DNA from: an uncultured Eubacteriales bacterium
GTDB taxonomy: Bacteria; Bacillota; Clostridia; Christensenellales; Aristaeellaceae
Direction of reading: 5' to 3'
NCBI GenBank assembly: GCA_902793605.1
Contig: CADBEB010000003.1
Location: 1 to 64,000, forward strand
Length of the DNA: 64,000 nt
The position numbers and the translations under genes are program-made. This document shows positions 49,156-58,345 of this stretch, one piece after another. The notes under the pieces were generated by a model that saw nothing but the letters and a program-made list of their open reading frames with translations, was not told where the DNA came from and ran no database searches. Within the stretch, counting starts at the first letter, position 1; the number at the start of each line of letters is the position of its first letter.

Positions 49156-49375
49156 CATGCATACCGGCCGCGAAACGCAGTGGCGGCGCGCCGCGCATGA
49201 AAAATGCAAAAACTCCTGTACATTTTGATGGATAAGGGGTAGCACGATCATGAAAAATATGATATACTATTCCAAAGTGTGAGCTTCATAAAGTTCTCCG
49301 AAGACATAAGCGGGTGAAAACCCGATGTGTTTGACACGATACTGTTGTATTTCTATGTACGAAAGGAGGTTCACG
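49156..49375 (+). other. Leader region upstream of ribonuclease J
   Basis: No gene is seen. A TATACT at 49263-49268 could be a -10 box, with a poor -35. A small CGGGT-GAAA-ACCCG hairpin (49311-49324) carries a GNRA tetraloop. A perfect TTGACA (49331-49336) has TATGTA 17 bp later, but a start there would leave almost no leader. A structured leader fits possible autocontrol by RNase J, which is only inference. Confidence 0.35.
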
Positions 49376-51052
49376 ATGAGCACGAAGGCGAAGGAGAAAG
49401 AGGCCGGCAGGCTGCGGATCGTTTCTCTCGGCGGCGTCGATGAGATCGGCAAGAATATGTATGTCTTCGAATACGAGGACGACATCATCGTAGTGGACTG
49501 CGGCAGTGTTTTCCCGAAGGAAGATATGCTGGGCGTGGACCTTGTGATTCCCGACATCACCTACCTGATGGGCAAGCGGGATCATATACGCGGTTACCTG
49601 TTTACCCACGGCCATGAGGATCATATCGGTGCGACGCCCTATATCTTAAAGCAGGCGCCGGCACATATCTACGGGACCAAGTTGACCATGGCACTGGTGG
49701 ACCTGAAACTGAAGGAATACCGGGTGGACGGCGTCCCGATTCACGTGGTCCGGCCGCGGGAAGTGATCCAGCTGGGGCAGTTCACCTGCCAGTTTATCCA
49801 TGTGAGCCATTCCATCGCAGGCGCCTGCGCGATCGCGATCACCTGTCCTGCAGGGACGGTCATCTGCAGTGGCGACTTCAAGGTGGACTACACGCCCATC
49901 GACGGGCAAATCACCGACCTGCAGACTTTTGCCGAATACGGTAAGAAGGGTGTCATGGCCTTCCTGTGCGAATCCACGAACGTGGAGCGCCCCGGTTATA
50001 CGATGAGTGAGCTGAAGGTCGGCGAGACCTTTGAGCGGATGTTTGCCCAGGCCACAGGCCGCGTGATCGTGGCGATGTTCGCCAGCAACATCCACCGGAT
50101 GCAGATGATCATTGATAACGCGATCCGCTACGGACGGCGCGTCTGCTTCATCGGGCGGAGCATGGTCAACGTCAGCCGGGTGGCGATGAGTATCGGGGAG
50201 CTGAAGATCCCCGAAGGCTGGCTGATCGACATGGATGTGCTGGATGACTACCCGGATAACGAGGTCCTGGTCATGACGACCGGGAGCCAGGGCGAGCCCA
50301 TGGCCGGCCTGACCCGGATGGCCTACGCAGAGCACCGGAAGCTGCAGATCCGCCAGAGCGATATGGTCATCATCTCCGCAACGCCGATCCCCGGCAACGA
50401 AAAGCTGATCTCCCGCGTGATCAACCAGCTGTATCGCCTCGGCGCACAGGTGGTCTACAGCCGTATGGCGGAGGTCCACGTTTCCGGCCACGCCTGCCAG
50501 GAAGAGCTGAAGCTGCTCCACGCGCTGATCCGGCCGAAGTACTTTATTCCCGTGCACGGTGAATACCGCATGATGTGGCAGCACGCAATCCTGGCGGAGA
50601 GCATGGGCGTGCCGAGCCAGAATATCGTGATCCCGGAGCTCGGCCAGGTCATCGAGATGAACGAAGAAATGCTAGCCCTGGGCGAACAGGTGCCGGTCGG
50701 CGGCGTACTGGTTGACGGCCTGGGCGTCGGCGACGTCGGGAATGTCGTCCTGCGTGACCGGAAGCACCTCAGCCAGGACGGCCTGCTGATTGTGGTGATG
50801 GCGATTGACCGGGACGAGGAGAAGCTGATCTCCGGTCCGGATATCGTCTCCCGCGGGTTCATCTACGTGAAGGAAAACGAGGATATCATCGACAACACGC
50901 AGGAACTGGTTCGCCAGATCCTCGCGGCCAGCAGCCTGAACGGGGACAACTGGCCTGACCTGAAGAACACGATCAAGGACGAGGTGCACCGCTTTATCTT
51001 CGAAAAGATCAAGCGGAACCCGATGATCCTGCCGATCATTCTGGACGTGTAA
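49376..51052 (+). CDS. rnj: Ribonuclease J
   Basis: RNase J of 558 residues, normal length. It acts as endonuclease and 5'-3' exonuclease in mRNA decay and rRNA maturation. Metallo-beta-lactamase motif FTHGHEDHIG (H78, H80, D82, H83), VSHSIAGACAIAI, GDFKVDYTP, and the beta-CASP parts ESTNVERPGYT and MTTGSQGEPMAGLTRM, then IPVHGEYRM. The ATG at 49376 follows AAAGGAGGT; the longest frame starts at 49325. It is followed by ylbF, whose B. subtilis homologue steers RNase Y. Confidence 0.96.
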   Translation: MSTKAKEKEAGRLRIVSLGGVDEIGKNMYVFEYEDDIIVVDCGSVFPKEDMLGVDLVIPDITYLMGKRDHIRGYLFTHGHEDHIGATPYILKQAPAHIYGTKLTMALVDLKLKEYRVDGVPIHVVRPREVIQLGQFTCQFIHVSHSIAGACAIAITCPAGTVICSGDFKVDYTPIDGQITDLQTFAEYGKKGVMAFLCESTNVERPGYTMSELKVGETFERMFAQATGRVIVAMFASNIHRMQMIIDNAIRYGRRVCFIGRSMVNVSRVAMSIGELKIPEGWLIDMDVLDDYPDNEVLVMTTGSQGEPMAGLTRMAYAEHRKLQIRQSDMVIISATPIPGNEKLISRVINQLYRLGAQVVYSRMAEVHVSGHACQEELKLLHALIRPKYFIPVHGEYRMMWQHAILAESMGVPSQNIVIPELGQVIEMNEEMLALGEQVPVGGVLVDGLGVGDVGNVVLRDRKHLSQDGLLIVVMAIDRDEEKLISGPDIVSRGFIYVKENEDIIDNTQELVRQILAASSLNGDNWPDLKNTIKDEVHRFIFEKIKRNPMILPIILDV

Positions 51053-51068
51053 ACGTCCTCCAGCGTAT

Positions 51069-51097
51069 TTGCAAGGAACGTTCAAAACGGATATAAT
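51069..51097 (+). promoter_or_regulatory. Promoter of ylbF-mltG-U32
   Basis: TTGCAA (51069-51074), 17 bp, TATAAT (51092-51097). The -10 box abuts and partly lies in the inverted repeat below. Confidence 0.75.
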
Positions 51098-51137
51098 AAC
51101 GGTCAGAAGGAAGAAAATCCTCCTTCTGACCGTTATT
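51095..51137. repeat. 17-bp perfect inverted repeat between rnj and ylbF
   Basis: AATAACGGTCAGAAGGA (51095-51111) and TCCTTCTGACCGTTATT (51121-51137) with a 9-nt loop. It overlaps the -10 box and the expected transcription start. It could end rnj transcription (U-poor), serve as an operator, or cap the leader. Confidence 0.8.
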
Positions 51138-51159
51138 GATTTCTGAAGGAGGCAGCATC

Positions 51160-51510
51160 ATGGATTATTCAACGACTTATCGCCTGGCGCAGGAGATCCG
51201 GGACAGCGAGGAGTACAAGACCTATCACGACCTGAAAGAGTCTGTGATGGCCGAGGAGACGACCGCCGCGCTGATCCGCGAATACCGGAAGCTGCAGATG
51301 ACGATCCAGATGTCTGCCATGAGCGGGAATGCCGCGAACGAAGAAGACATGCAGCGCTTCTCCGGTATCTCCAGTCTCCTTTTTTCCAAACCGGAGGTCA
51401 GCCAATTCCTGCTTTCCGAGATGCGGCTGCAGCAGGCGCTGGCGGATATCTTCCGGATCCTGACCGAGGCGGCGGACGTGGATATGGCTGTCCCGGGCAT
51501 TGAGGGCTGA
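51160..51510 (+). CDS. ylbF: YlbF family regulator
   Basis: All-helical protein of 116 residues (DYSTTYRLAQEIRDSEEYKT, then AALIREYRKLQMTIQMSAMS). Homologues YlbF, YmcA and YaaT form a complex with an iron-sulfur cluster that adapts RNase Y in B. subtilis. Here it sits right after ribonuclease J and starts a unit with mltG 2 bp downstream. ATG 51160 follows GAAGGAGG. Confidence 0.88.
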   Translation: MDYSTTYRLAQEIRDSEEYKTYHDLKESVMAEETTAALIREYRKLQMTIQMSAMSGNAANEEDMQRFSGISSLLFSKPEVSQFLLSEMRLQQALADIFRILTEAADVDMAVPGIEG

Positions 51511-51512
51511 AC

Positions 51513-52694
51513 GTGAAGAAAGACAAGAACTATACCTACCGCAGTATGCGGGATGAGCGCGAATACGGGCTCTACTGGTACAGCGGGTTGTGGCACATCC
51601 TGCGCCCGGTTCTGGTAGGACTGACAGTACTTGTGCTGGTGATCGGCATCGGGATGACCGTATGGAACAAGCTGTACGGCAGTTTCCTGGCGCCGGTGGA
51701 TCCGGCGGATGAGGCGGAGTATACCTTTGAAATCCAGAGCGGACAGAGCCTGAACCGAGTCGCTTCCAACCTGGAGTCGGCCGACCTGATCCGGAGCAAG
51801 ACGATCTTCAAGTATTACTGCGATTTCGCGGGTATGGCCCAGAAGATCCAGACGGGCACCTATTCTCTGAAAAAAGACATGACCATGACGGAGATTGCTG
51901 ACCGGCTGACAACCGGTGACGGCAATCCGCTCGTGCGGAATATCACGCTGATCCCCGGCGAGACGGTGGAGGAATTCGCCGCGAAACTGGTGAAAAACGG
52001 CGTGCTGGAAGACGACAAGGCCTTCCTCGCAGCCTGCCGCGACGGGAAGGCGTTTCGCGAGTATTACTATATCGACGATGTGCTGACCTCCGGTCATCCG
52101 GAGGAACGGAAGTATGTCCTGGAAGGCTATCTGTCGCCGAACACTTACGAAGTTTACGTGACCGCGTCCGCAGAGGAGATCATCCGGAAGCTGCTGAGCC
52201 AGACGGAAGCCGCGTTCCCGGTCGAGCTCCAGGACCGGGCGGAGGAGTTGGGCCTGACCATGGACCAGACGCTGACGCTGGCGAGCCTGATCGAAAAGGA
52301 AGCGAAGGAGTCGGATTTCGCCCGGGTCAGCGCTGTGTTCCACAACCGCCTGAAAGCGAATATGCGGCTGGAGAGCGACGTGACGATCCACTACATTACA
52401 GGCATCCGGAAAATGGCACTGGCGGACAGCGACCTGACGGTCAACAGCCCCTACAATACCTACCAGGTGAACGGGCTGCCAGTCGGGCCGATCTGCAATC
52501 CCTCGCCCGCGGCGATCCGGGCTGCACTGTATCCGGATGAGACCATGATCGCGGAGAAGTATCTGTACTTCTGCGCCAAGGAGCCGGAGAGCGGCGAACT
52601 CTACTTCTCCAAGACGCTGGACCAGCACCGCCGTGCGGTCGAGGCCTATGCGCCGAAGTGGCAGCAGTACGACCTGGACAGGGGGATCAAGTGA
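51513..52694 (+). CDS. mltG: Endolytic peptidoglycan transglycosylase MltG
   Basis: MltG of 393 residues. A cytoplasmic N-terminus with one membrane helix (LVLVIGIGMTVWNKLYGSFL) is followed by a LysM-like part and the YceG domain. The catalytic glutamate lies in LTLASLIEKEAKES; other marks are LEGYLSPNTYEVYVTAS and NSPYNTYQVNGLPVGPICNP. It cuts nascent glycan chains to set their length. It overlaps the U32 gene by one base (TGATG). The start codon GTG at 51513 lies 2 bp after the ylbF stop. Confidence 0.95.
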   Translation: MKKDKNYTYRSMRDEREYGLYWYSGLWHILRPVLVGLTVLVLVIGIGMTVWNKLYGSFLAPVDPADEAEYTFEIQSGQSLNRVASNLESADLIRSKTIFKYYCDFAGMAQKIQTGTYSLKKDMTMTEIADRLTTGDGNPLVRNITLIPGETVEEFAAKLVKNGVLEDDKAFLAACRDGKAFREYYYIDDVLTSGHPEERKYVLEGYLSPNTYEVYVTASAEEIIRKLLSQTEAAFPVELQDRAEELGLTMDQTLTLASLIEKEAKESDFARVSAVFHNRLKANMRLESDVTIHYITGIRKMALADSDLTVNSPYNTYQVNGLPVGPICNPSPAAIRAALYPDETMIAEKYLYFCAKEPESGELYFSKTLDQHRRAVEAYAPKWQQYDLDRGIK

Positions 52695-53944
52695 TGAGGA
52701 TCCCTGAACTGCTAGCGCCTGCGGGGAACATGGACTCCCTTCGGGCCGCCCTGCATTTCGGCGCGGATGCGGTCTACGGCGGTATGAAGCATTTCGGCCT
52801 GCGGGCCTTTGCGGGCAACTTCGGGCCGGAGGAACTGCGGGAAGCAGTCCGCCTGGCCCACGAAACCGGACGGCGGTTCTATGTCACGATGAACGCCTAT
52901 CCTTTTGATGACGAACTGGACGCCTTCGCCGCGGCGGCGAAGGAAGCCGCGGACTGCGGCGTGGACGCGGCGATCGTCGCGGATCCCGGCGCGATCCGCT
53001 TCCTGCGTTCGGAGGTGCCTGCCCTGCCGATCCATGTGAGCACGCAGGCGAACACCGTGAACGCGCCGGCGGTTGAGCTGTACCGCAGCCTGGGGTGCGA
53101 GCGGGTGATCCTGGCCCGTGAAATGAGCCTGGACCGCATCCGGGCGCTCCATGAGCGGATCGGGGACGGGATCGAGCTGGAGACGTTTGTGCATGGTGCG
53201 AGCTGCATGGCCTATTCCGGGCGGTGCATGCTCTCGGCATATCTGACCGGGCGGAGCGGCAACCGCGGGGAATGCGCCCAGCCCTGCCGCTGGCAGTATG
53301 CCGTGGTGGAGGAAAAACGGCCCGGGGAGTACCTCCCGGTAACGGAGGATGAGCGGGGGACCTACCTTTTCTCCGCGCGCGACCTGTGCCTGATGCCTCT
53401 GCTGCCGGAGCTGTGCGACGCGGGAGTTTCCAGCCTGAAGATCGAAGGGCGCATGAAGACAGAATACTATGTCGCGGTGGTTACCGGCGCCTACCGGCGC
53501 GCGCTGGACCTGCTGGCACGGGACCGGGAAGCGTTCCGCGAGGCACTGCCGGAGATGACGGCGGAACTGCAGTGCGCCAGCCATCGGCTGAGCGATACCG
53601 GCTTCCTGGAAGGACCGCCGGAGACGCCCGGCGAAGCGGAAGGCTTCTGGCAAAGCCGGGAGTATGTTGCGAAGGTGATCGAAGCGGCAGAAGCAGACGG
53701 GCACGCCCGGCTGCTCCTGAAGAACCGGTTCTATGCCGGGGACGAACTGGAACTGATGACCCCGCAGGGCGTCCGCCGGGTGAAGGCATCCGCGTTCGTG
53801 AGGGAGAAAACGGGAGAAACACTGGAAACCCTCGGCATTGCCGGGGAAATCATCCGGATGCCCCTTCCCGGGGCAGGCGCCGGGGATATGCTCCGCGGGC
53901 CTGTGCGCAATCATCGGAAGGACGCGGACAGGACTGGAAACTGA
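52694..53944 (+). CDS. U32 family peptidase-like protein (tRNA hydroxylation type)
   Basis: Protein of 416 residues. It opens IPELLAPAGNMDSLRAALHF and GADAVYGGMKHFGLRAFAGN and carries the U32 signature ETFVHGASCMAYSGRCMLS, then GNRGECAQPCRWQY. In B. subtilis and E. coli members of this type (TrhP) form 5-hydroxyuridine at tRNA wobble uridine instead of being proteases. The neighbour order mltG-U32 matches the B. subtilis yrrL-yrrN/yrrO region, which supports that assignment. Four Cys may bind an iron-sulfur cluster. Confidence 0.92.
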   Translation: MRIPELLAPAGNMDSLRAALHFGADAVYGGMKHFGLRAFAGNFGPEELREAVRLAHETGRRFYVTMNAYPFDDELDAFAAAAKEAADCGVDAAIVADPGAIRFLRSEVPALPIHVSTQANTVNAPAVELYRSLGCERVILAREMSLDRIRALHERIGDGIELETFVHGASCMAYSGRCMLSAYLTGRSGNRGECAQPCRWQYAVVEEKRPGEYLPVTEDERGTYLFSARDLCLMPLLPELCDAGVSSLKIEGRMKTEYYVAVVTGAYRRALDLLARDREAFREALPEMTAELQCASHRLSDTGFLEGPPETPGEAEGFWQSREYVAKVIEAAEADGHARLLLKNRFYAGDELELMTPQGVRRVKASAFVREKTGETLETLGIAGEIIRMPLPGAGAGDMLRGPVRNHRKDADRTGN

Positions 53945-53965
53945 GGAGAACGACGGAGAATCAGA

Positions 53966-55729
53966 ATGGCAAAGCTGAAGCGATACGACCTGTATGAAGG
54001 GGACGACGAGTTCATTTCCTCTTCGCTTCCCGGGAAGAAACCGCTCGGGCGGGATGAAGGCCTGCGGGAACGGGACGCGTACGACCGCCGGAAAGAGGAA
54101 GAGGCGGAGAAGCGGCGCCGCTATTTTGCTGCCAATGAAAAGGACGACGGTCTCGGGGCGCCTTCTTCCGTCTTTGACGATTTTGACCGGTTTGAACAGC
54201 CGATCCCGATCCGGGACGAGCGGCCGAAGTACCGCCGGCGGGAGAAGCACCGCGCGGCCTGGACGGTGACAGCCGTCTTCTGCCTTCTGCTCCTGGCGGC
54301 GATGGGCATCGCGGTCCTGCCGCAGCTGACCGGGATCCGGTATCGCTTCCTGCCGAATCTGGCCTTTGCCAACGGAAATCTGATCCGCCTGGACGGCGAG
54401 CGGCAGGACGCCTTTGACCTGAACCGGCGGGAGATCTATAACGACCGGATCTATCCGGGCGTTTATATCGACAACGTTCAGGTCGGCGGGATGACAAAAG
54501 GGGAAGCAGCCGAGGCGGTCCGGAAGGTTCACGAGGATGTGAGCAGTTCTTTTGACATCGTGATCGCGGTGGGGAATGAGAACTGGCACGTGAACAGCGA
54601 ACGGGTGCCGGTCTCCCGGAACATCGAGGAAGTCGCGGAAAAGGCTTTTGCCAGTGGTCGGGGCAATTCCGCCAGCCTGGCGGGGAATGCTGCGACGCCG
54701 TTTGAGGAGCGCGTCAGCCAGGCGTCCGCCATGCGCTCAAACCCCGTGACTTTTGCCACGGAGCAGGACTACGACCATGAAGCTCTGAGGGCGCTGACCG
54801 ATGGGATCGTCAATTATGTGAACCGGGACCCGGTCAACAGCACCGTCCATTCCTTTGATTTCAAAACACAGACTTTCACCTTTACCGACGACCGTCCCGG
54901 AGCCCGGATTGACCCGGACGACCTGTACAGCCGGGTGGCGGAGCTGTTGGACGACGGAGTGACCAAAAAGGAACTGCGGATCGTTCCGGAAAAGATCCTT
55001 GCCGAGGTGACCAAAACCGAGCTGATGAACCGATTCGGCCTGATCTCCGCCTATACGACGACCACCACGAGTGACGGCAAGCGCAATACCAATATCCAGC
55101 TCAGCGCGGAAGCGATCAGCGGAAAGACGGTGCTGCCGGGGGAGATCTTCTCTTTTAATGCCGCGACCGGGGAACGAACGGCAGCAAAGGGCTATCAGGA
55201 AGCGCCGGCTATTTCCGGCGGCCAGAGCAAAGACGAGGTGGGCGGCGGCGTCTGCCAGACCAGTTCCACCCTGTTCAACGCGGTCGCCCGGGCGGATCTG
55301 GAGATTATCGAACGCAATCCGCATGCCTGGCCGTCGCATTACATCGAAAAAGGCTTTGACGCGACGGTCAACTGGCCGGGACTGGATTTCAAGTTCAAAA
55401 ACAATACCGAGTGGCCGGTCTTTATCATCGCGGGCTACAGCAAACGGAAGGTGACCGTCAATATTTACGGGATGAGCCTCGGTTCAGACGTGCGCATCGA
55501 CCTGGAGAGCGAGGTGGTCCGCACGATCCCCAAGCCGGAAGGCACCAACTATGTGATCAACACATCCCTGGCGCCGGGCGAGAGCAAGAAGACGGTCACC
55601 GGCCGGCAGGGCTATGAGGTGAACACCTGGAAGGTCTGGTACCAGGGTAACCGCGAGATCAAACGGGAGATCCTGTTCAAAACCACCTACAGGGCTTACC
55701 AGGAGACAATCGAATACAATCCGAAGTAA
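53966..55729 (+). CDS. VanW family protein
   Basis: Membrane-anchored protein of 587 residues. A highly charged N-terminus of about 95 residues (rich in Asp, Glu, Arg, Lys) precedes one helix (WTVTAVFCLLLLAAMGIAVL). Next is a putative peptidoglycan-binding segment (GVYIDNVQVGGMTKGEAAEA), and then the VanW domain with GGGVCQTSSTLFNAVARADL and NPHAWPSHYIEKGFDATVNW. VanW accompanies glycopeptide resistance, but most genomic VanW proteins function in wall remodelling without resistance. No vanHAX genes are adjacent. It starts 22 bp after the U32 gene, so it is likely in the operon. Confidence 0.93.
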   Translation: MAKLKRYDLYEGDDEFISSSLPGKKPLGRDEGLRERDAYDRRKEEEAEKRRRYFAANEKDDGLGAPSSVFDDFDRFEQPIPIRDERPKYRRREKHRAAWTVTAVFCLLLLAAMGIAVLPQLTGIRYRFLPNLAFANGNLIRLDGERQDAFDLNRREIYNDRIYPGVYIDNVQVGGMTKGEAAEAVRKVHEDVSSSFDIVIAVGNENWHVNSERVPVSRNIEEVAEKAFASGRGNSASLAGNAATPFEERVSQASAMRSNPVTFATEQDYDHEALRALTDGIVNYVNRDPVNSTVHSFDFKTQTFTFTDDRPGARIDPDDLYSRVAELLDDGVTKKELRIVPEKILAEVTKTELMNRFGLISAYTTTTTSDGKRNTNIQLSAEAISGKTVLPGEIFSFNAATGERTAAKGYQEAPAISGGQSKDEVGGGVCQTSSTLFNAVARADLEIIERNPHAWPSHYIEKGFDATVNWPGLDFKFKNNTEWPVFIIAGYSKRKVTVNIYGMSLGSDVRIDLESEVVRTIPKPEGTNYVINTSLAPGESKKTVTGRQGYEVNTWKVWYQGNREIKREILFKTTYRAYQETIEYNPK

Positions 55730-55734
55730 GTTCA

Positions 55735-55763
55735 TTGCATCACACCGGGGATTATGCTATAAT
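55735..55763 (+). promoter_or_regulatory. Promoter of tRNA-Leu
   Basis: TTGCAT (55735-55740), 17 bp, TATAAT (55758-55763). Confidence 0.75.
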
Positions 55764-55772
55764 TCCCGTGAT

Positions 55773-55855
55773 GCCGAAGTGGCGGAATGGCAGACGCGGC
55801 GGACTCAAAATCCGTTGCCCTTAAAAGCGTATGGGTTCAAGTCCCATCTTCGGCA
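55773..55855 (+). tRNA. tRNA-Leu (anticodon CAA)
   Basis: GCCGAAG (55773-55779) pairs with CTTCGGC (55848-55854). The anticodon loop CTCAAAA has CAA at 55806-55808, reading UUG. A long variable arm and TTCAAGTCC T-loop mark a class II leucine tRNA. The discriminator is A55855; CCA is not encoded. Confidence 0.96.
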
Positions 55856-55864
55856 CGTTCCACA

Positions 55865-55897
55865 AGCCCCGTGAGCACCTGCTCACGGGGCTTTACT
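55865..55897 (+). terminator. Terminator after tRNA-Leu
   Basis: AGCCCCGTGAGCA (55865-55877), loop CC, TGCTCACGGGGCT (55880-55892), then TTACT. A 13-bp perfect stem, U-tract weak. Confidence 0.75.
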
Positions 55898-55986
55898 ATG
55901 GCTCCGGACCGTGGCGAACTGTTTTTTTCTCCGAATGTGTGATAAAATAGACCGCGTATGAATTCAATGATACCCGGGAGGGAAAG

Positions 55987-57423
55987 ATGCCTGTGAGAGC
56001 GAACCGTGCATGCCTGATCATCCTTGCTGCCCTGATACTGTTCCTGGCCGCGGCGGCCGTGCCCGGCCGGACGGCGGCGGAGTCGGAGGTGTCGATCGGG
56101 AGGATCGTGGACGGCGTGTGGAAATTGGATCCGATCAACTATACCTACCGAACGCTGCAGAACACAAAGGAACTGAACCTTTCCGGAAAGGGGATCCGGG
56201 CCATTGAGGGTATCGAGTACCTGTCCGGCCTGTACAGCCTGGACCTCTCGTACAACGAGATGGAAAGCCTGGACCTGAGCTCGTGCACCCGACTGACGGA
56301 ACTCAACTGCTCGGGCAACCGGCTCACTGCCCTTGACCTGTCCGCCTGCCGCAAACTGAAGAAGCTGAGCTGCTCGGACAACGCCCTGGGGGAACTGGAT
56401 GTGACCGCCCTGAAGAACCTGCAGGTGCTGGACTGCCGGAACTGCGGCCTGAAGGCCCTGAACCTGGACGAAAACCGCTCACTGACCGAAATCTACTGCT
56501 CCGGCAACGAACTGTCCGCGATCGACGTAACGCACCTGAAAAAGCTGAAAGCCCTGGCTGTCAGAGGCGTTGGCCTCACTTCGCTGGACGTGAGCCGGAA
56601 CGAACAGCTCATAACCCTGGACTGCTCCGGCAATCCGGGGCTGAAGGAACTGAACCTGAAGGCGAATTCGCGTCTGAAGGAACTGTTCACTGCCGGGACA
56701 GGTATCATGAACCTGGATTTGTCCAAACAGCGTACGCTGGAGAGCCTGTTCGGCTCCCGGAATGGATACGGGTATGAGCTGGGGGAGGATGCCCGGATCT
56801 GGAAACTGGAGGAAGGCTGGCTGACGACAAACCCGGATGCAGCCATTCAGATCGGGTCGACGATCACGATCCGGCCGGCCAGGGAGGATCCGCAGGGGCA
56901 GGTCGCGCTGCCGGGATACACCAAGTACAAACCGGGCGAGTTCACCAACCGCATCCTCTCCTCAAGCTACGATGAAATGTGTCACTACTTCCGGATGACC
57001 GTGGGCCCGAACAGAAGCGTTTTCAGCAAGGTCGACGAGAAGTGGATCTATGAGAATGCCCATACGGTCGTTGAGGCGGCGGGGCTTGCCGTGCAGGCCA
57101 GACAGTTCAGCACCATCAAGCTCAAGTCCGCCACGCGGGCCTTTACGGTCTTTGACGCGGACGGGAATTTCAAATTCCGGTGTACGGTCGACTACATGGA
57201 TGGCGAGGACGCCATCGAGTATGCCAGGCGGCTGAACAAGGACCATGAGGAAGCGCCGGATGAGGCGGACCTCCTCGGTTACACCGGTCAGGTGAATGCT
57301 TATTCCTGCGGGAACGCCCTGATCATCATGGAAGGGATTCCGAGCACAGCGCAGGAAAGGACGCCGACCCTGGAAAGCTATATCATGAGCGATCCGGAGA
57401 ATCCGCTGTATCTGATCCGGTGA
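55987..57423 (+). CDS. Exported leucine-rich repeat protein
   Basis: Protein of 478 residues with a signal peptide (ACLIILAALILFLAAAAV). About ten leucine-rich repeats occupy residues 60-250, each of about 21 residues with Cys in the strand (ELNCSGNRLTALDLSACRKL; KLSCSDNALGELDVTALKNL). A second, beta-rich domain of about 200 residues follows and is unassigned. Bacterial Cys-type LRRs like these are common on the surface of gut Clostridia and often bind proteins. ATG 55987 follows GGGAGGGAAAG. No sorting motif or membrane anchor at the C-terminus. It is upstream of metF by 40 bp. Confidence 0.87.
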   Translation: MPVRANRACLIILAALILFLAAAAVPGRTAAESEVSIGRIVDGVWKLDPINYTYRTLQNTKELNLSGKGIRAIEGIEYLSGLYSLDLSYNEMESLDLSSCTRLTELNCSGNRLTALDLSACRKLKKLSCSDNALGELDVTALKNLQVLDCRNCGLKALNLDENRSLTEIYCSGNELSAIDVTHLKKLKALAVRGVGLTSLDVSRNEQLITLDCSGNPGLKELNLKANSRLKELFTAGTGIMNLDLSKQRTLESLFGSRNGYGYELGEDARIWKLEEGWLTTNPDAAIQIGSTITIRPAREDPQGQVALPGYTKYKPGEFTNRILSSSYDEMCHYFRMTVGPNRSVFSKVDEKWIYENAHTVVEAAGLAVQARQFSTIKLKSATRAFTVFDADGNFKFRCTVDYMDGEDAIEYARRLNKDHEEAPDEADLLGYTGQVNAYSCGNALIIMEGIPSTAQERTPTLESYIMSDPENPLYLIR

Positions 57424-57463
57424 TCCGGCGGAGTAACGAAGAGAAGGCAGGGGGGGGAAAAGC

Positions 57464-58345
57464 GTGAGACTGACAGATGTGATCCGGAGCGAGGAACTGA
57501 CCCTTTCATTCGAAGTGTTTCCGCCGAAGACAGACGCCGCCTTTGACGATGTGCTGCAGGCGACGGAGGAGATCGCGGCGCTGAAACCTTCGTTCATTTC
57601 CGTGACCTACGGCGCCGGAGGCGCGGGCGGGAAGTATACCCGCGAGATCGCAAGCCGTCTGCAGAACGCGGACGGCGTGGAAACGCTGGCTCACCTGACC
57701 TGTGTCGGCGCCGGCCGGGAGGACGTGGAGGCTTATTTGCGGAAACTGAAGGAGAGCGGCATCTGCAACATTATGGCGCTGCGGGGAGACCTTCCGCAGG
57801 GCATGGATCCGGAGACCATGAAGAACAGTCCCTTCCCGCACGCGGCGGATCTGGTCCGGGCAATCCGGAAGGCCGGGGATTTCTGCATCGGGGCGGCCTG
57901 CTACCCGGAAGTGCATCCGGAGAGCGTGACCCAGAAGGAAGACCTGCATTACCTGGAGGAGAAGGTGGATGCCGGTGCGGACTTCCTGACGACTCAGATG
58001 TTCTTTGATAACAACCTTCTGTATAACTTCCTGTACAAGCTCCGGGAGACGGGTGTGATGGTGCCGGTGGTGCCGGGCATCATGCCGATCACCAGAGCAA
58101 ACCAGGTGAAGCGCGCACTGGAACTGAGCGGCAGCTTCATGCCCCGGCGGTTTACCAGCCTGGTGGACCGCTTCGGTTCGGCGCCGGACGCGATGAAACA
58201 GGCGGGCATAATCTACGCCTGCGATCAAATCATCGACCTGTTTGCCAACGGGATCCGTCATGTACATGTCTATACGATGAACAAGCCAGACGTGGCCGGA
58301 GCGATCCTGGGCCACCTTTCCGGGATGATCGGGAGGGCCTTCTGA
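57464..58345 (+). CDS. metF: Methylenetetrahydrofolate reductase
   Basis: MetF of 293 residues, GTG start after a G-rich ribosome binding site (GGGGGGGAAA). It opens LSFEVFPPKTDAAFDDVLQA; VTYGAGGAGG and NIMALRGDLPQGMDPETMKN follow, then FLTTQMFFDNNLLYNFLYKL. FAD enzyme that reduces 5,10-methylene-THF to 5-methyl-THF, the methyl donor for methionine synthase. First gene of an operon; its stop overlaps the next start (TGATG). Confidence 0.95.
   Translation: MRLTDVIRSEELTLSFEVFPPKTDAAFDDVLQATEEIAALKPSFISVTYGAGGAGGKYTREIASRLQNADGVETLAHLTCVGAGREDVEAYLRKLKESGICNIMALRGDLPQGMDPETMKNSPFPHAADLVRAIRKAGDFCIGAACYPEVHPESVTQKEDLHYLEEKVDAGADFLTTQMFFDNNLLYNFLYKLRETGVMVPVVPGIMPITRANQVKRALELSGSFMPRRFTSLVDRFGSAPDAMKQAGIIYACDQIIDLFANGIRHVHVYTMNKPDVAGAILGHLSGMIGRAF

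Noticed and set aside
53966..55729. VanW as vancomycin resistance
   Set aside because: No vanH, vanA/B or vanX nearby; isolated VanW proteins are common in Clostridia.
55432..57463. SAM or cobalamin riboswitch before metF
   Set aside because: Only 40 bp separate the LRR gene from metF, and no conserved riboswitch core was seen upstream.
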